From Sphingobacterium haloxyli (lineage in GTDB: Bacteria; Bacteroidota; Bacteroidia; Sphingobacteriales; Sphingobacteriaceae): DNA of 64,000 bases. The position numbers and the translations under genes were made by a program. A model generated the notes under the pieces. It made no database searches. It was not told the DNA's origin and saw only the letters and a program-made list of their open reading frames with translations. The stretch is taken from contig NZ_PVBQ01000006.1 of assembly GCF_002980525.1 (NCBI RefSeq), positions 268,470-332,469 on the forward strand, in the 5' to 3' direction. Of this stretch, positions 27,149 through 36,296 are shown one piece after another (the stretch's first letter is position 1; each line of letters starts with the position of its first letter).

Positions 27149-28147
27149 CTAAAAGGCTTCAATCTCCGCGATCGCACTGGTATCTCCATTATTACTGTGG
27201 CTATTAACCACTGTAATTCTAAAATACCTGCCTTTGACGCTTTGCTCAAAATATATCGTGAACTCGGGTGTTGGCGTCGGTTCCAGCGCAGTGGAATAGA
27301 TGCCCGCCGATTCCCAGACAGAACCATCCTCGCTGACTTCCACGTTCACCAACCGTGGAAAAAGATAGAAGTTGTGATTCATATTGGTGGGGTTGGTGCC
27401 CAAACGACCAAATAACTGTACACCGTGCATTGTTTGGCTAACACCCATATCTATGCTGACATGATGGGGATGGACCGGACGTTGATTGTTCGCATCCCGC
27501 CGCCATTTCGTTAGCCAATTTGTGTTTATATCGCCATCGATCGCCTTCCAGGCCGGTCCTTCATCATTGACATCTTCTTCAGACGAGAAGTCATGTATTT
27601 CCCAGTCATTTTTGGCGTAGGGTGTATAAGGATTGGTAACATAACCGCCACTTACGACATAATAGGTTGTCCGCTTAGACTCTTCAATACGTACGGATCC
27701 GGTAGTAGATTGGATAGAAACCGGAATGAGCACCGGGCGAGTACCACCAAAATGCAATGGGTTTACCTCCAGACGCGTCGAATTGCTGCCCGTTTTTCCA
27801 ACAGGAATGGTAACGGTATTTTGAACCAAACGATAGCTGTTTTCCGGCGCTATTTCGTAGTTGGTGCCGTTTTGTGTATTGAATGGCTCTACCAATTCCG
27901 GTTGTACTTCGAAGGTGATCACCAGATTTTCTGTTAGTTGGTTAAAGCCACCGTAGCCCGCACCAAATGCTAGCTGGTGCCATTCGTCGGTAATATCGTA
28001 GGTTTTTTCAATTGATATGTCACCTGCGGATTGCATGAAAACACGCGAATACTGCTCGCTGTCTTCAATGCTGAGTGATTGTGGCTCACACGAGAATAAT
28101 AGTAAACCCACTCCAATGATAAATATATTTCTGATTGTTTTTGTCAT
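27149..28147 (-). CDS. DUF1735 and F5/8 type C domain surface lipoprotein (locus 3)
   Basis: A probable surface ligand-binding lipoprotein. The signal ends at Cys20 (GVGLLLFSCEPQS). About 30-170 is a DUF1735-like domain (VFMQSAGDISIEKTYDI, TFEVQPELVEPFNTQNGTNY, IPVSIQSTTGSVRI), and about 185-332 is a discoidin/F5-8C domain (AWKAIDGDINTNWLTKW, HHVSIDMGVSQTMHGVQLFG, GRYFRITVVNSHSNNGDTSAIAEIEAF). This pairing is common behind SusD genes in Bacteroidota and no catalytic residues are seen. It lies 18 bp after susD. Confidence 0.87.
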   Translation of the reverse strand: MTKTIRNIFIIGVGLLLFSCEPQSLSIEDSEQYSRVFMQSAGDISIEKTYDITDEWHQLAFGAGYGGFNQLTENLVITFEVQPELVEPFNTQNGTNYEIAPENSYRLVQNTVTIPVGKTGSNSTRLEVNPLHFGGTRPVLIPVSIQSTTGSVRIEESKRTTYYVVSGGYVTNPYTPYAKNDWEIHDFSSEEDVNDEGPAWKAIDGDINTNWLTKWRRDANNQRPVHPHHVSIDMGVSQTMHGVQLFGRLGTNPTNMNHNFYLFPRLVNVEVSEDGSVWESAGIYSTALEPTPTPEFTIYFEQSVKGRYFRITVVNSHSNNGDTSAIAEIEAF

Positions 28148-28165
28148 AACACAATTATTTGTTGA

Positions 28166-30022
28166 TTACCAACCGGGATTCTGTACACAATTGGGATTAC
28201 GTTCCACCTCGCGCTGCGGTATCGGAAATAGATAGAACGCTTTCCTGAATACTCTGCTTTCAAAGGCTGTCCGTTGGAAAAAATTAGGATCGCTATTGGA
28301 GGTTCCTCCGTCTACGTTCATGCCGTAGAAAGGCCCCGCATCTGTTTGCTCGGCAATTTTCCATCTTCGGGTGTCAAAGTAGCGTAGGTGTTCCATCGTG
28401 AGTTCGATACGTCTTTCTCTGCGGATTTCCTGACGCATTTCGGACTGTCCGGGATCACTCGCCAATGCCGGAATACCGCCTCTTTCTCTGATCTGATTTA
28501 GGTATTTCAATACGTCAGGATTGCCGGCGTCATATTCATTCAGTGCTTCTACATAGTTGAGCAGAACTTCGGCGTAACGCATCATGACATAGGAACGTTG
28601 CGCACAGGTTTGGCGTGGATCGTAGGTCGGTGATACGTTCTTACGGAAAAGATAGCCGGTTTCGGAGTAATCATGTGACCCTCCCTTTCCTGATTCTCCG
28701 GTTAAATACAATTGTATTTCGCGTGCGCCAAGACCAGAAGTTGTATTGATCCAGTCACTACCACTGTACGTGACAGTTGCATAGAAGCGTGGTTCGCGAT
28801 TGATATACATATTGTGTGTGTTGACACTGCGCGTAGCTCCTGGTGCGCGAAAGGAGCTAAACCCTGTTTCGCTATAGCCAGAAGAAGTATTGATGATAGG
28901 CTCGCCATTGCCATTGTATCCTGTAACGGGAATAGCACCGTTGGCCATGCGGTAAGTGTCGACCAGTTGCTGCGTGGGACCCATGCTGGCATATCCACTT
29001 GCTAACCGAGGTGTGCATGACCGTTGATAGCTACATAAACCGTTAGTATTTCTAGCCATGATCCACTCGATGTTCCAAGAATCCAGAAATACATCTCGGT
29101 AAGATTGAAAGGCATTAATCTCCCCATTTTGGATCACTTTATATAACCCCAATTGACCAGATGATTCTGCATAATCTATCACCTCCTTGGCTGCTGCGGC
29201 TGCTCTTTGCCATTTTGAGGCAGTCGTTGTGGTGTTCATCAAAGGCGTGCCATCAGGGTTGACAAATCCGGCGTAGTCGTTATTTCCATTAAATAGGGGG
29301 CTTGCCGCGTAAAGTAAGAGTCGGCTTTTGATCGCTTTACATAAAATCTGGCTGGCACGACCAAAATCGGCTACCATATCCTGTTGGTTGATATAATGTA
29401 CAGGGAGATCTTGAGAAGCAAGATCTAGTTCACTGACTACGTAATCTACACAAACGTCAAAGGGTGATCGCGGTATTTGCATAACGGGATCGTCTGTCGG
29501 TAGATCAGGCGCAATCTCTTCGTCACCCAGTAGAATCACAGGCCCGTATTGTTTCAGTAATTCTGCATAGAAAAAAGCACGTAAAAATCTGGCTTCGGCT
29601 TTACGTTGACGAATCAAGGCTTCTCCTTCTCGTTCTAAAAGTATTTGCTGGTTGCCGTCGATATTGTTGATAAAGGTGGTCGCAGAACGAATGCCTTTAT
29701 AGTAATGCTCCCAAAAATTCCAGTAATTGGAAGCGGCATTCCAATTTCCCAGATTGACGCGGAACGGTGTGTTGCGTTGGGACACGTCTGCATCATCGGA
29801 GATGACATCCCACGGTGTGTTATTGGTGCGGTGTGCTTCGTCCCGGATTTGGTTGTATACACCCGCCAACCATTCTTCGGAGAGGTCGCGCCGGTTGAAA
29901 ATCTCCTCGATGGTGAGGATGTCATCTGGAACTTGGTCAAAGAAGTCCTTATTACAGGCGCTGGTAGCTAAAATCGCAGCAACCAGGAGTAATTTTGCGA
30001 AGGTATTTTTTATTTTTTTCAT
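28166..30022 (-). CDS. SusD/RagB-family surface lipoprotein (locus 3)
   Basis: Lipoprotein partner of the SusC 19 bp upstream. The signal MKKIKNTFAKLLLVAAILATSAC ends in Cys followed by NKDFFDQVPDDIL, very like the SusD at 9790. The helix EARFLRAFFYAELLKQYGPV and the signature RRIELTMEHLRYFDTRRWKIAEQ are present, with the end NPNCVQNPGW. At 618 aa it is among the longer SusD proteins. Its similarity to the SusD of the glycan PUL (FDQVPDD, FYGMN, ALNEYD) suggests shared ancestry of the two pairs. Confidence 0.95.
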   Translation of the reverse strand: MKKIKNTFAKLLLVAAILATSACNKDFFDQVPDDILTIEEIFNRRDLSEEWLAGVYNQIRDEAHRTNNTPWDVISDDADVSQRNTPFRVNLGNWNAASNYWNFWEHYYKGIRSATTFINNIDGNQQILLEREGEALIRQRKAEARFLRAFFYAELLKQYGPVILLGDEEIAPDLPTDDPVMQIPRSPFDVCVDYVVSELDLASQDLPVHYINQQDMVADFGRASQILCKAIKSRLLLYAASPLFNGNNDYAGFVNPDGTPLMNTTTTASKWQRAAAAAKEVIDYAESSGQLGLYKVIQNGEINAFQSYRDVFLDSWNIEWIMARNTNGLCSYQRSCTPRLASGYASMGPTQQLVDTYRMANGAIPVTGYNGNGEPIINTSSGYSETGFSSFRAPGATRSVNTHNMYINREPRFYATVTYSGSDWINTTSGLGAREIQLYLTGESGKGGSHDYSETGYLFRKNVSPTYDPRQTCAQRSYVMMRYAEVLLNYVEALNEYDAGNPDVLKYLNQIRERGGIPALASDPGQSEMRQEIRRERRIELTMEHLRYFDTRRWKIAEQTDAGPFYGMNVDGGTSNSDPNFFQRTAFESRVFRKAFYLFPIPQREVERNPNCVQNPGW

Positions 30023-30041
30023 TCTCTTTGAGATCAGGATT

Positions 30042-33000
30042 TTAAAAGTCTAGTGTAAAACCAAGAGTATACGAGGCGGTTAGCGGATACTTGGTTCCGC
30101 GTCCTTCTGGCAGCTCAACATCCCAAAATTTGAACGGACTCCACGTGACTAGATTGTAGCCAGCGAAGAAGATATTGGCATTGTCGATTTTGGCACGTTT
30201 TACCCAAGTTCTGGGCAATGTATAGGTAAGTTGCAAGGTTTTTAACCTGACATACCGACCGTTTTTGACCCACCAGTTGCTCTCGACAAAATTGTTGTTC
30301 GGATTACCGTCGCTCAATCGCGGGTAGAAAGCATCTTGTCGAGGATTTTCGATCGTCCACCGATCTTCGATGTTATTCAGTAAGTTCCCCCGGTTCAAGC
30401 CGTGCTGAAAAGGCATCAGCCCCTCACCGTTCATGCGGATATCTACGTTGCCCACACCTTGAAAAAGTGTCGATAAGGAAAGTGCTTTATAGCCAATAGT
30501 AAATCCAGCACCATAAACCCATTCAGGAATTGTACCATAACCATAAGGTATTTTATCGAAGTCGTCGATAATGCCATCACCGTTGACATCCTGAAAGCGA
30601 ATGTCGCCTGGACGTACGGTGCCGGGATGCAGCGGACCGTTTTCGATTTCTTCCTGATTTTCAAATAAACCCGTAGCTACGAAACCAAAGCGTTGCCCGA
30701 CTTTACGGCCTCGTCGATCTAGCCATGGATACATCGGTGTCGGTTGGTCGTTTTCAACGATGAGATTACGGTTATAAGTAACATTTCCAACAAGCTGTAA
30801 ACGCAGCTCGTTGAATTGCCTATTGAACGTGACGTTGGCGTCGAAACCTTTATTGTCTATCACACCGAGATTACCCAATGGTAGCGTTTGTAGACCTAAG
30901 TAGGCGGGCACTGCACCGCGCTGCAAAAAGATGCCTTCGCGTCTTTCTTTGAAGAAATCAAGTTGAACGTTTAACGCGTTGTTTAAGACTTGCAGGTCTA
31001 GGCCAAGATTGGATTTGGTAGCTGTTTCCCAAGTGACATTCACGCCGTAATCGCCTATGTTGTGTGAGCGCAAAAAGGCATCGTTTCCTCTATCGCGACC
31101 AAATAGATAGCCTCCGCTACTGGAGGTGGATATGGTAGACAGGTAAGCGAACCGCCTGCCGGTAATTTGACTGTTCCCTACTTTACCGTGTGAGAAACGT
31201 AGCTTGAATAGGTTAACCGCGTCTTTCAAAGGCTCGAAGAAAGGTTCTTCGCTCAGCACCCAGGCGACACCGCCGGAAGGAAAAAAGCCGAACCGATGAT
31301 CGGGGGCAAAGTTTTCTGATCCATTATAGCCGAAATTGGCATCAATAAAGTATCGGTTGTCATAGCCATAAGTAGCGCGCCCAGCCAAACCGAGAAATCG
31401 GTAAGGTAGTGAAGCGGTTAGATCGCCTGCTTGGGAGTTGAGCTCGTCGCTTTGATTGTACAACAACATCCCTGTAACGTCGTGCTTGCCAAAGGACTTA
31501 TTGTAATTCAGGGCACCTTCCCAATAAATAGTACGTGTACCTTCGCTAGATCTGTTAAAGGAAAGAAAGCGATCGCCGCGGTAAGTTTCTTCGTATAGCA
31601 TGCTGCCATCGGTATCGCGGCCTGTTGCGATAAAAGTATCTGGCCGGCGTGTACGCCTCATGGATGTATAATTGTAGACATCAAAAGAAAACATGGCGGT
31701 CGCGGAAAGGCCATCTGTAATGAACGGTAGTTCTTGTGTAGCACGGAGATTAGAAAACAATTGATTACGCCATTGATTGGCATAACCTGTTTGGGTAATC
31801 AATGCATAGGGGTTTTGCAATGACCCAGAACGCTGATCGGCAATTTTTCCGTCTTCATACATTACCGGATGTACGACTGGTGTCATGTACCATAGGCCCT
31901 CCACTATGTTGTCTTGAGTCGTCCCTGGAATATTGATGTTGAGCAAATGACCGTTAATGCCTAATTCCACCTTCGTTGTGTTGCTGGCTTGTACGGTAAG
32001 GTTACTGCTTAGGTTGTAACGCGATCGACGCGACCTGTTGTCATAATCGGCATCGCCTTGCTTATATAAACCCAGTTCGTCTAGGTAACTCACGCCGACA
32101 TAGTAGTTGGTTCGATCTGATCCGCCGTTGATATTCATATTGCCTCGGCGCTGGTAGCCCCATTTGTTAAATGTCGCGGCGGTCCAATCGACGTTGGGAT
32201 AAAGATACGGGTCAGTACCCTCAGCGGTCATACGGATTACATCGTCGCTGTAGATCGGTGCAGCTCCGCGGTTGGTCAAGGCTTCATTGGACATGCGCAT
32301 GAAGGTAGCGCCATCTGCAAATTCAGGCATCTGGGTGAAGGTTGTCAAACCATCGTAATACCGGAAACCAAATTTCGGTTTGCCTGCGGTACCCTTTTTG
32401 GTGGTAATGAGTACTACGCCGTTGGCACCACGCACCCCATACACAGCGGTAGCTGCCGCATCTTTTAAGATGGTGAAATTTTCTATGTCCTCCGGATCGA
32501 TGTTGGCCATGTCGCGCGGGACGCCATCGACCAACACAAGTGGGCGACTGAGCCCCTGACTGAAAGTGGATATGCCGCGGATAAATACGTCTGAGTTGTC
32601 AAACCCTGGTTCGCCACTGCGTTGTACAGCAACTACACCTGCTAATCGTCCGGCTAAAACGTTCGTTAGGTTTGCGGCGGGTACTTGCAATTCACTGGGA
32701 TTCACACTGGATTGGGCACCTACGACGCTAATTTTCTTTTGCGTACCGAAGCCCACGACTACGACTTCATCGATGCCTGATTCGGTGGGAGTGAGGGTTA
32801 CGTCGATAACTTGCCGATTGCCAATGGACTGCTCATGTGGTTTATACCCTAGGGAAGCAAATACCAATACAGAATGTGGAGGAACGGACAGGATATACCG
32901 CCCATTGAGATCTGTTGTCGTCCCGATACTCGGTCTATCTTTTAGGGATACTGAGACCCCAGCCATGACGTTTCCTGTACTGTCGCGGACTGTCCCGCGT

Positions 33001-33413
33001 ACTTCGACGTTGCTTTGAGCGTAGAGGGTTTTTACATCTGTATTTCGTGGTATCTCCTTCAGGACTACGAAGCCGTCTTTAACTTCATAAAACAAAGCGT
33101 GCGGCGTAAGGATGTCTTTCAGTATATCTCGCACTTTTTTATTGCCGTTGTACGTGACCCGTGCGTCGCCAGGTAACTGTGAAGAACGGTAGGCGAGTGG
33201 AATTCCCGTTTTGATCTGAAGTTCTTCCAACGCTTTGCTCAAAGGTATGCCGGGAAAAGAAACTTTTGTTTTGTTCTCTAATTCGGCCTGACCGAAACTA
33301 GGATTTGAAGCGGATACCAGCGTGATGGTGAATGTGAGGGCAGCTACTAAGCTCGTAATACGCATAATTTTCGCGAATTTAAATCTGCTTCTAATTCGTA
33401 ATTTTTTTTGCAT
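30042..33413 (-). CDS. SusC-family TonB-dependent transporter with STN domain (locus 3)
   Basis: The start at 33413 gives MQKKLRIRSRFKFAKIMRIT and a signal segment to SNPSFGQ; an earlier ATG at 33512 would place 33 unlikely residues in front and run through the antisense-terminator hairpin. An STN domain (VSFPGIPLSKALEEL to GFVVLKEIP), a carboxypeptidase-like domain (VRGTVRDSTGNVMAGVSVS), a plug from IDEVVVVGFGTQ and a barrel ending YTLGFTLDF follow. Many segments resemble the glycan-PUL SusC (for example NMNINGGSDRTNYYVGVSY, FGYNGSENFAPD). The substrate is unknown; the locus enzyme is an EEP phosphoesterase. Confidence 0.95.
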   Translation of the reverse strand: MQKKLRIRSRFKFAKIMRITSLVAALTFTITLVSASNPSFGQAELENKTKVSFPGIPLSKALEELQIKTGIPLAYRSSQLPGDARVTYNGNKKVRDILKDILTPHALFYEVKDGFVVLKEIPRNTDVKTLYAQSNVEVRGTVRDSTGNVMAGVSVSLKDRPSIGTTTDLNGRYILSVPPHSVLVFASLGYKPHEQSIGNRQVIDVTLTPTESGIDEVVVVGFGTQKKISVVGAQSSVNPSELQVPAANLTNVLAGRLAGVVAVQRSGEPGFDNSDVFIRGISTFSQGLSRPLVLVDGVPRDMANIDPEDIENFTILKDAAATAVYGVRGANGVVLITTKKGTAGKPKFGFRYYDGLTTFTQMPEFADGATFMRMSNEALTNRGAAPIYSDDVIRMTAEGTDPYLYPNVDWTAATFNKWGYQRRGNMNINGGSDRTNYYVGVSYLDELGLYKQGDADYDNRSRRSRYNLSSNLTVQASNTTKVELGINGHLLNINIPGTTQDNIVEGLWYMTPVVHPVMYEDGKIADQRSGSLQNPYALITQTGYANQWRNQLFSNLRATQELPFITDGLSATAMFSFDVYNYTSMRRTRRPDTFIATGRDTDGSMLYEETYRGDRFLSFNRSSEGTRTIYWEGALNYNKSFGKHDVTGMLLYNQSDELNSQAGDLTASLPYRFLGLAGRATYGYDNRYFIDANFGYNGSENFAPDHRFGFFPSGGVAWVLSEEPFFEPLKDAVNLFKLRFSHGKVGNSQITGRRFAYLSTISTSSSGGYLFGRDRGNDAFLRSHNIGDYGVNVTWETATKSNLGLDLQVLNNALNVQLDFFKERREGIFLQRGAVPAYLGLQTLPLGNLGVIDNKGFDANVTFNRQFNELRLQLVGNVTYNRNLIVENDQPTPMYPWLDRRGRKVGQRFGFVATGLFENQEEIENGPLHPGTVRPGDIRFQDVNGDGIIDDFDKIPYGYGTIPEWVYGAGFTIGYKALSLSTLFQGVGNVDIRMNGEGLMPFQHGLNRGNLLNNIEDRWTIENPRQDAFYPRLSDGNPNNNFVESNWWVKNGRYVRLKTLQLTYTLPRTWVKRAKIDNANIFFAGYNLVTWSPFKFWDVELPEGRGTKYPLTASYTLGFTLDF

Positions 33414-33455
33414 TTTTGTTAAACTGAAAAATGGGTTAAACAATGTTTGATTCGT

Positions 33456-33548
33456 TTCACAGCAAGACAGTAAGTTTCTCAGGCTTTGGTTGTCTTGGTG
33501 GATACAGTACAATGCGGGGGAGTATTCGATGAATATTCTCCCGTTTTT
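33456..33548 (+). ncRNA. Putative cis-antisense RNA of the susC leader (locus 3)
   Basis: On the plus strand, opposite to susC, a weak promoter (TTTG at 33415-33418, AATGTTTG at 33442-33449, one base off the -7 consensus) is followed by a terminator at 33515-33548. This predicts about 90 nt antisense to the susC leader, like the other three FecR-linked loci. Expression is inferred. Confidence 0.35.
33515..33548 (+). terminator. Plus-strand intrinsic terminator between fecR and susC (locus 3)
   Basis: Thirteen pairs (CGGGGGAGTATTC with GAATATTCTCCCG) around a GAT loop, then TTTTT. Two pairs are G-U on the plus strand but would be A-C mismatches in a minus-strand RNA, so the structure is built for the antisense direction. 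Confidence 0.75.
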
Positions 33549-33618
33549 AGATTTGGGGCTTAAGGAGGATTGATTTCTTTTCGCATATAGGTATTATTGA
33601 TGTATTATATTTCTTTTC

Positions 33619-34725
33619 CTATTGGCATGTTGATCCGGATATGAGCACGCCGTTTTCAATCGTCTTTAGTTGTCCGTCGCGGATTAGTCTTACTAGACCA
33701 TTCAGTGCTTCATCTAAGGTTTTCTTATTCGCTGCAAGGGTAATTTTACATCCTGATAGGGCTGGATCAATTGTTATCTCTTTGCCATAAAAACGCTCTA
33801 ATTGCTGTACGACCAAATCCAAGGACTGATCGTAGAATGCTAGGTCTTTGTGCATCCAATTATTGATGTTAGAGACGTTCGTTTTACGCAATCCCGTATG
33901 TTCTTCGATACCAGCTTTTTCAAATGGCCCGAGTGCAACTGTAGGAGAGATAAGGTGCTCGGTTTCTGCTTTGGAAGGTTTTGGAGAGTGTACTTCTTGT
34001 TTGGTGTTGGACTGCGCAAGATTAAGCCATACTTCCGGTAAATTATGCAAGCTTTTCGATACACTATTTTCGTCAATCTGCATCACTTGTACTTTGCCTT
34101 CGCGCACCGTAACCGCCTGCTCTAATTCGGTGTCGACATTGAACGACGTGCCAACAACCCGAATGCTAAAATCTCGTGTTACAACAAAGAAGGGTTTGCT
34201 CGAATCGGGTGCTACGTCAAAGAAAGCCTCTCCACTCAGTTTGATAATACGGTAGTCTAATGAGCCCATATTTTTCGGAATCTGTACGGTCGCCCCACCG
34301 TTAATGAAAATCACAGAGCCATCAGAAAGCGTTATTTTTTTCTGTTCCCCTAGGGTCGTCTGCATTGTCTGCCATTCTACGTCTGGATCTTTTGTAAACA
34401 TATGTATAGACCACCAGCCAACAAGAAGCAAAAGTATAGTGGCGACCATTCCGCTAAACCATGCACGCTGGATGATAGGCTTAATGGGTACCACAGGTGA
34501 TGTCTCCTTTATGAGACGATCCCGCATACGCGCTGAAGTACTTTCTGGCATACTGGACATGGTACTTAAGCTGTCGCTGAACGACTGCTTCATGTCTTCA
34601 AATAAGATCTCTTTGCCTTCTTCGCTCTTGAGGTATGCAGCGAGTTCAATAAGCTCGCTTTTATTTAACAGGCCGGATTTATATTTCTTTAGGAGATGCT
34701 GTATCCGGTCGTGGTGTTTCGCCAT
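33619..34725 (-). CDS. FecR-family anti-sigma factor (locus 3)
   Basis: The 368 aa inner-membrane anti-sigma factor has a cytoplasmic part (1-85, starting HHDRIQHLLKKYKSG), a membrane segment at about 88-108 (WFSGMVATILLLLVGWWSI), a FecR domain (ITLSDGSVIFINGGATVQIP, GEAFFDVAP, VVGTSFNVD) and a C-terminal DUF4974/STN-like domain (LDLVVQQLERFYGKEITI). About 60 residues between the two periplasmic parts (LPEVWLNLAQSNTKQEVH...) look like an insertion compared with the other three FecR proteins here. No sigma gene is adjacent; the nearest unpaired one is at 25557, past the far end of this locus. Confidence 0.93.
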   Translation of the reverse strand: MAKHHDRIQHLLKKYKSGLLNKSELIELAAYLKSEEGKEILFEDMKQSFSDSLSTMSSMPESTSARMRDRLIKETSPVVPIKPIIQRAWFSGMVATILLLLVGWWSIHMFTKDPDVEWQTMQTTLGEQKKITLSDGSVIFINGGATVQIPKNMGSLDYRIIKLSGEAFFDVAPDSSKPFFVVTRDFSIRVVGTSFNVDTELEQAVTVREGKVQVMQIDENSVSKSLHNLPEVWLNLAQSNTKQEVHSPKPSKAETEHLISPTVALGPFEKAGIEEHTGLRKTNVSNINNWMHKDLAFYDQSLDLVVQQLERFYGKEITIDPALSGCKITLAANKKTLDEALNGLVRLIRDGQLKTIENGVLISGSTCQ

Positions 34726-34838
34726 CTTGATCGTATTTTGACTGTCCGTTTACTAGTATATATCTGAAAAGCACAGGACCGGGGGGATCAGGTATTAAAA
34801 TAAACGAATTTTTTAACGCAAGCTTTTATCCACTTGTA

Positions 34839-34991
34839 ATGGTTGGTATGAATCGGTTTGTTTGGGTTATTAGACAATTTTTAACTATTTTGTTTAGCCT
34901 CGAAATTCCGCTACACTATATCGCTTCGGTACTCGGGATGTCTGCCGAGACACTTAGCCGGATTAGAAAACGCCAGATGGAAAAACCTTGA
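34839..34991 (+). pseudogene. C-terminal remnant of a Crp/Fnr-family regulator
   Basis: The frame ends with IPLHYIASVLGMSAETLSRIRKRQ and a TGA, the usual last helices of the Crp-family HTH. The cyclic-nucleotide-binding domain is missing. The 19 codons in front (from ATG 34839) do not look like the family. It is probably a leftover of a deleted regulator upstream of the DUF4260 gene. The rest of 34726-35053 holds only the leader of the minus-strand fecR. Confidence 0.7.
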
Positions 34992-35053
34992 CTTTTGTCA
35001 AGATCATTGATGTGGCAATTGACGACCTTTGCTATACCAAAAAATAACACAAC

Positions 35054-35422
35054 ATGACAAAGCAAATGGATACACTATTGAAACTTGAAGAGGTAGGGCA
35101 ATTTTTGCTGGCTATCTTATTGTTTACGCAATTGGATTACGCCTGGTGGGTTTTCCCAGCTTGTCTTTTATTACCGGATATTTCCATGTTGGGTTATGCG
35201 GTAAATCCCAGCGTAGGAGCCGTTGCGTACAATATTGTTCACCATAAATTCACGGCATTGTTGGTTTTAGCCATTGGGTTAATATTCCACATCCCGGTAT
35301 TGTCCCTCGCGGGCATCATTCTCTTCGGCCATTCAGCCATGGACCGGATTTTCGGTTATGGGTTAAAGTATGGCGATGATTTCAAGCATACGCACCTCGG
35401 CTGGATCGGGAAAAAGAAGTAG
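35054..35422 (+). CDS. DUF4260 family membrane protein
   Basis: A 122 aa protein with about four hydrophobic segments (LLAILLFTQLDYAWWVFPACLLL, AVGAVAYNIVHHKF, LLVLAIGLIFHIPVLSLAGIILF) and the family signature LLPDISMLGYA...NIVHH...GHSAMDRIFGYGLKY...FKHTHLGWIGK. Its function is not known. It may once have been controlled by the Crp-type regulator whose tail lies just upstream (inference). Confidence 0.85.
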   Translation: MTKQMDTLLKLEEVGQFLLAILLFTQLDYAWWVFPACLLLPDISMLGYAVNPSVGAVAYNIVHHKFTALLVLAIGLIFHIPVLSLAGIILFGHSAMDRIFGYGLKYGDDFKHTHLGWIGKKK

Positions 35423-35585
35423 ATTTATATTTCATCCCTGTCTTTATATCAAGTGTTATACCTGCTTTTCATCTTTATGACTTACGTTCCACATATTCCT
35501 CTTGATAGGGAATGTGTTTGTCTGTAACTTCGAGTACGGCGGAATAGCCCGCTGATAAGGAAAGAAAATTAAAAGATAGAAGAAA

Positions 35586-36293
35586 ATGAAAATAGAAATC
35601 TGGAGTGATGTGATGTGCCCGTTTTGTTATATCGGGAAAAGAAATTTTGAAACAGCATTGGCACAGTTCCCCGAAAAAGAACATATAGAGGTTGTTTGGA
35701 AAAGCTTCCAGTTAGACCCTACGATTCCCGAAGTAGCTAATGAAACACAGGAGGAATATTTGGTAAAAAGAAAGGGAATGAGCATAGAACAGGTAAAAGG
35801 GATGCTGGAGAACGTAACGCAATCCGCAAAAGAAGCAGGTTTGGATTATCACCTCGACAAGTCGATGATTGTCAATTCGCAAAAAGCGCATCAGTTGATC
35901 CAATTTGCTAAAACCAAGGGTTTGGGCGACGAAGCGGAAGAGCGCTTGTTCAAGGCTTTCTTTACGGAGGGAAAAAGTATTGCAGATATCGAAACATTGA
36001 CCCAACTAGGAAAAGAAATTGGATTGGATGAAACCGAACTGCAAACGGCATTTACGGATGATAAATATGCTTATTTAGTAAATCAGGACATCCAGGAAGC
36101 CCAACAGATTGGTGTAAGGGGTGTGCCGTTTTTTGTCATCGACAGAAAATATGCAGTATCCGGAGCACAACCGGCAGAGGCTTTCCTTCAAACACTCGAA
36201 AAAGCCTTCCCCGAGTGGCGCAAACTCAATCCTGAAAATAATTTTGAGATCGCAAAAGGGCAAAGTTGTACGCCGGACGGCAAATGTGAGTAG
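35586..36293 (+). CDS. DsbA-family oxidoreductase (FrnE-like)
   Basis: A cytoplasmic thioredoxin-fold protein of the FrnE group. The active-site motif is CPFC (Cys11-Cys14) in EIWSDVMCPFCYIGKRNFE. A helical insertion follows (VKGMLENVTQSAKEAGLDYHLDKSMIVNSQKAHQLIQFAK), and the cis-Pro loop is GVRGVPFFVIDRKYAVSGAQ. At 235 aa it is of usual size, with no signal peptide. Members act as thiol-disulfide exchange or isomerase enzymes in the cytosol. The gene is preceded by a 163 bp spacer, so it is probably transcribed alone. Confidence 0.93.
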   Translation: MKIEIWSDVMCPFCYIGKRNFETALAQFPEKEHIEVVWKSFQLDPTIPEVANETQEEYLVKRKGMSIEQVKGMLENVTQSAKEAGLDYHLDKSMIVNSQKAHQLIQFAKTKGLGDEAEERLFKAFFTEGKSIADIETLTQLGKEIGLDETELQTAFTDDKYAYLVNQDIQEAQQIGVRGVPFFVIDRKYAVSGAQPAEAFLQTLEKAFPEWRKLNPENNFEIAKGQSCTPDGKCE

Positions 36294-36296
36294 GCA

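Noticed and set aside
33414..33512. Earlier ATG for the locus-3 SusC
   Set aside because: It adds 33 residues without signal-peptide character in front of a good start, and the stretch overlaps the proposed antisense RNA region.
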